DNA of 64,000 nucleotides from Parasediminibacterium sp046546515 (lineage in GTDB: Bacteria > Bacteroidota > Bacteroidia > Chitinophagales > Chitinophagaceae). The DNA lies in contig NZ_JBKHKJ010000007.1 of the NCBI RefSeq assembly GCF_046546515.1, forward strand, positions 62,001 through 126,000, given 5' to 3'. Both the position numbers and the translations under genes were made by a program. Position 1 is the stretch's first letter. Every line of letters starts with the position of its first letter. The notes under the pieces are model-generated. The model was not told the DNA's origin and did not search any database. It saw nothing but the letters and a program-made list of their open reading frames with translations. Below, in pieces: positions 61,089-64,000 of this stretch.

Positions 61089-62612
61089 TTAGATTATATT
61101 CAACATCTTTTCCGTTGCTTTTATAGCCGCAACAGTCTGGTCGCTATCAAGCCCACGGGTTTTGAATTCTTTTCCGTTGTGCAGCCAGGTAATGATGGTT
61201 TCGCAAAGCGCATCAGACTGCCCTCCAGGTGGTATACGCACTGCGTAATCAGTCAAAACAGGCAGTTCTATTTTTTTTAGTTTGTAAATTTTCTTTAGTG
61301 CATTTACAAAAGCATCGTACTGGCCGTCGCCTTGGGCATGTTCTTCAAACAACTCATTGTTTATGCTTACTTTCAACGTAACCGAAGGGCGCAAGTTTTT
61401 GGAATGAGTAAGCACATAATTCTGTATTTGCACTTTCTCTATAATGGTAGAACTGTCCAATACATCGGAAATAATGTATGGCAAATCGGCTGGGGTAACT
61501 ATCTCTTTCCTATCGCCCAACTCAATAATGCGTTGGGTAACTTTCTTTAAGTCGTCATCGCTTAGTTGTATCCCTAGTTCCCGCAAGTTGTTTTCAATAT
61601 TTGCCTTGCCACTGGTTTTGCCCAAGGCATATTTGCGTTGGCGTCCAAAGCGTTCGGGCATCAAATCGTTGTGATACAGATTGTTCTTTTTGTCGCCATC
61701 GGCGTGTATGCCCGCCGTTTGGGTGAAAACATTTTCCCCAACCACAGGTTTATTGGCTGGTATGCGGAAACCTGAAAAAGTTTCTACCAGTTTGCTAACG
61801 GAGTACAATGATTTTTCTTCAACAGAAGTTTTTACATCCTTCACATAATCGTTCAACACCGCTATAGCACTAGCTAATGGGGCATTGCCAGCCCTTTCGC
61901 CCATGCCATTAATGGTAAGGTGCAAGCCTTTAGCACCAGCTTTTACAGCTTCCAGTACATTGGCCGTGCCTAAATCATAATCATTATGTGCATGGAAATC
62001 AAAATGCAATTGTGGGTATCTTGCTGCAAGTTCCGATATATATTCAAACGTTTCCGAAGGAATTAAAACACCTAGTGTATCGGGCAATAAAACCCTTTTT
62101 ACAGGTTGATACTGCAAAAAATCTAGGTATTGCAATACATATTCTTTTGAATGGCGCATACCATTGCTCCAGTCTTCTAGGTACACATTGCATTCCAAGC
62201 CTTTGCTTTTTGCTAGCGCAATCACTTTGGCTATGTCTGCAAAATGCTCTTCTGGCTTTTTCTTTAGCTGATGGGTTAAATGGTTTAAGGAACCTTTGGT
62301 AAGCAAGTTCATCACTTTTGCCCCGGCATCCAGCATCCAGTTTACAGATGTTTCACCATCCACAAAAGTCAATACCTCTACCCTGTCTAGGAAGCCATTG
62401 GTAGCAGCCCAGTTGGTAATTTTCTTCACTGCCTGAAATTCACCTTCCGATACCCGGGCAGAGGCAATTTCTATCCTATCAACCTTTACTTCGGTAAGCA
62501 AAAGCTGTGCAATGGTTAATTTTTCAGAAGCGGAAAAAGATACCCCATTGGTTTGTTCCCCATCCCGAAGGGTGGTATCCATTACTTCTATATGACGTTG
62601 CAAATTTTTCAA
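61089..62612 (-). CDS. Citramalate / 2-isopropylmalate synthase family enzyme
   Basis: 507 residues. The catalytic barrel has VMDTTLRDGEQTNGVSF (about 10-26) with the metal-binding Asp, and HFDFHAHNDYDLGTAN (about 198-213) with the HxH pair. TINGMGERAGNAPL is also conserved. The LeuA dimer/regulatory domain occupies about 385-507. The sequence is unlike standard LeuA in parts and fits the group often assigned as citramalate synthase (isoleucine from pyruvate). It sits next to leuD and leuC on the same strand, whose products serve both routes. Substrate choice cannot be settled by eye. Confidence 0.85.
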   Translation of the reverse strand: MKNLQRHIEVMDTTLRDGEQTNGVSFSASEKLTIAQLLLTEVKVDRIEIASARVSEGEFQAVKKITNWAATNGFLDRVEVLTFVDGETSVNWMLDAGAKVMNLLTKGSLNHLTHQLKKKPEEHFADIAKVIALAKSKGLECNVYLEDWSNGMRHSKEYVLQYLDFLQYQPVKRVLLPDTLGVLIPSETFEYISELAARYPQLHFDFHAHNDYDLGTANVLEAVKAGAKGLHLTINGMGERAGNAPLASAIAVLNDYVKDVKTSVEEKSLYSVSKLVETFSGFRIPANKPVVGENVFTQTAGIHADGDKKNNLYHNDLMPERFGRQRKYALGKTSGKANIENNLRELGIQLSDDDLKKVTQRIIELGDRKEIVTPADLPYIISDVLDSSTIIEKVQIQNYVLTHSKNLRPSVTLKVSINNELFEEHAQGDGQYDAFVNALKKIYKLKKIELPVLTDYAVRIPPGGQSDALCETIITWLHNGKEFKTRGLDSDQTVAAIKATEKMLNII

Positions 62613-62735
62613 ATTTCTTTATTAATTAGTTGCCACAAAGGCGCAAAGACAGAAAGTAGCACAAAAAAAGTTACTTAATAAAAATGTATTGAACTCTATA
62701 AATTGGCTCAACTCTTTGCCTACTTGCCTATTGCC

Positions 62736-63332
62736 TTACACTGCTTTCGCTTCTGCAAAAGTCAATATTTCTTCCTTCATGGCTTGCAGGTAATCAATAT
62801 CGTCAAAGCCATTCAATAAGTTGTGCTTTTTGTAACCATTGATATCAAAAGATTCACTATCACCAGTTGCCAAAAGGGTAATGGTTTGTTCAGGCAGACT
62901 GATTTCCAATTCTGTTTTAGGATCGGCTTCTATGGCCTTGAATATTTTTTCTAAAAAATCAGGGGTTACCATTACTGGCAAAATACCAATATTGATGGAG
63001 TTGCCTTTGAAAATATCCGCAAAAAAACTGGAAACCACGCAACGGAATCCATAGTCATAAATAGCCCAAGCAGCGTGTTCACGGCTGCTACCGCTACCGA
63101 AATTGTGCCCACCAACCAATATTTTACCGGAGTAAATAGGGTTATTTAAAATAAAATCTTGCTTAGGGGTGTTGTCGTTATTGTAACGCCAGTCTCTAAA
63201 CAGGTTATCACCAAAACCTTCACGTTTTGTTGCTTTCAAAAAACGAGCAGGTATTATTTGGTCGGTATCTATATTTTCTATCGGCAATGGTACAGCCGTA
63301 CTTTTCAAAACCGTAAATTTATCGTAAGCCAT
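62736..63332 (-). CDS. leuD: 3-isopropylmalate dehydratase small subunit
   Basis: 198 residues, standard LeuD length. VPLPIENIDTDQIIPARFLK at the start, GGHNFGSGSSREHAAWAI (about 74-91) and SSFFADIFKGNSINIGILPV are diagnostic. With LeuC it isomerises isopropylmalate, and also citramalate in the pyruvate route to isoleucine. The preceding leuC and following synthase are on the same strand, separated by about 100-120 bases each. Confidence 0.95.
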   Translation of the reverse strand: MAYDKFTVLKSTAVPLPIENIDTDQIIPARFLKATKREGFGDNLFRDWRYNNDNTPKQDFILNNPIYSGKILVGGHNFGSGSSREHAAWAIYDYGFRCVVSSFFADIFKGNSINIGILPVMVTPDFLEKIFKAIEADPKTELEISLPEQTITLLATGDSESFDINGYKKHNLLNGFDDIDYLQAMKEEILTFAEAKAV

Positions 63333-63435
63333 TTTTTCAATTGATAATTAATAATGAATAATTGATTTTTTAACCGCAGAGGGCGCAAAGTTTTTTCGCA
63401 AAGGACACAAAGTGTAAAAATCCTCCTTGCCTCAC

Positions 63436-64000
63436 CTAAGCCATTAACTCCCTTGGGTCGGTTACAAAACCAGTAACAGCAGCAGCAGCGGCAACCAATG
63501 GACTGGCCAGCAATGTGCGGCTACCTGGCCCTTGCCTTCCTTCAAAGTTTCTGTTGCTGGTGCTTACGGCATATTTACCCGCAGGTATTTTGTCGTCGTT
63601 CATAGCCAAACATGCAGAACAACCCGGCTGGCGCAAAGAAAAACCAGCTTCGGTTAAAATATCTAATATGCCTTCATCTTTTATTTGTTGCTCCACAATG
63701 TGCGAACCTGGTACTATCCAAGCGGTGATATTGTCTGCTTTTTTCCTTCCTTTTACAATAGATGCAAAAGCCCTGAAATCTTCAATACGGCCATTTGTAC
63801 AGCTACCAATAAACACGTAATCTACCTTTTTGCCAATCATGGCTTCTTCTTCTTCAAAACCCATGTAGGCCAAAGATTTGTGGTAAGTAGCCACGCCACC
63901 TGCTAAATCTAAAGCTTTAGGGATATGCTTGGAGATGCCCATGCCCATGCCTGGGTTGGTGCCGTAGGTAATCATTGGTTCTATATTGGCAGCATCAAAC
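63436..64000 (-). CDS. leuC: 3-isopropylmalate dehydratase large subunit (C-terminal part)
   Basis: The minus-strand frame is open to the window end, so the N-terminal part lies beyond 64000. Visible are MITYGTNPGMG, VFIGSCTNGRIEDFRA and QPGCSACLAMN, which carry the three cysteines that hold the [4Fe-4S] cluster, then TSNRNFEGRQGPGSRTLLASPLVAAAAAVTG. This is the catalytic subunit partner of LeuD. Confidence 0.96.
   Translation of the reverse strand, partial: FDAANIEPMITYGTNPGMGMGISKHIPKALDLAGGVATYHKSLAYMGFEEEEAMIGKKVDYVFIGSCTNGRIEDFRAFASIVKGRKKADNITAWIVPGSHIVEQQIKDEGILDILTEAGFSLRQPGCSACLAMNDDKIPAGKYAVSTSNRNFEGRQGPGSRTLLASPLVAAAAAVTGFVTDPRELMA

Noticed and set aside
61089..62612. Homocitrate synthase
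   Set aside because: The C-terminal LeuA-type regulatory domain and neighbouring leuD and leuC point to isopropylmalate or citramalate synthesis.

Overview
The window looks like a chromosomal segment of a Bacteroidota bacterium, most likely from the Chitinophagaceae or a close relative. The evidence is a PorP/SprF protein paired with a very large type IX secretion cargo, an MqnA of the futalosine menaquinone route, a BT_3928-type DoxX protein, and many promoters with the Bacteroidota -7 element TAnnTTTG. Housekeeping genes are short-spaced and AT-rich. They are separated by intergenic spaces unusually full of palindromes, fold-back elements and short-period arrays.

Layout. 1-4215: a SocA/Panacea-type gene, a remnant of an XRE regulator, and a tight SOS-type operon (umuD, umuC, an unknown gene, a YedK/HMCES-type SRAP gene) with a 24-bp palindrome over the umuD start. 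4216-7134: an accessory stretch with two GC-rich islands that I do not believe are coding, two large hairpins sharing one core, and two conserved unknown genes. It ends at tRNA-Lys(CTT). 7400-27434: ispD, an RND-type exporter, a PAP2-like protein, rpoN, terC, a ComA-like phosphosulfolactate synthase, aroE, yceD-rpmF-plsX, a DUF3810 gene with tspO, the PorP/SprF and T9SS cargo pair, and recG. 28463-34567: mqnA, purB, a DoxX protein, folP and a photolyase relative.

34717-37028: an ISKra4-family insertion sequence with a frameshifted transposase, followed by a pile-up of shorter elements with the same terminal repeats. 37202-43100: greA behind a leader terminator, a HIT protein, and a three-gene export/polymerisation operon (TolC-like, Wzc-like, GT2). 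44006-50989: a small unknown gene, a CNNM/CorC protein, a two-gene Septu-type (PtuA/PtuB) defence module, an M3 oligopeptidase and an acyltransferase-like protein. 51907-64000: hemJ, an alpha/beta hydrolase, pth, an FAH-family gene, a fused 2-oxoacid dehydrogenase E1, an MBOAT/SGNH/fucosyltransferase surface-glycan cluster, and a citramalate/isopropylmalate synthase with leuD and leuC (cut by the window end).

The most unusual feature is a family of dispersed intergenic elements of about 540-760 bp (27585-28123, 36271-37028, 43387-43961, about 51295-51840). At least three share terminal inverted repeats with the IS. Each has a conserved TAnnTTTG promoter-like sequence, a conserved AT-rich block whose complement recurs downstream, and between these an array of about nine units of 11 bp. 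Units resemble each other within an element but can differ completely between elements. A fifth array with the same geometry lies at 8311-8407. I do not recognise this as a described system.
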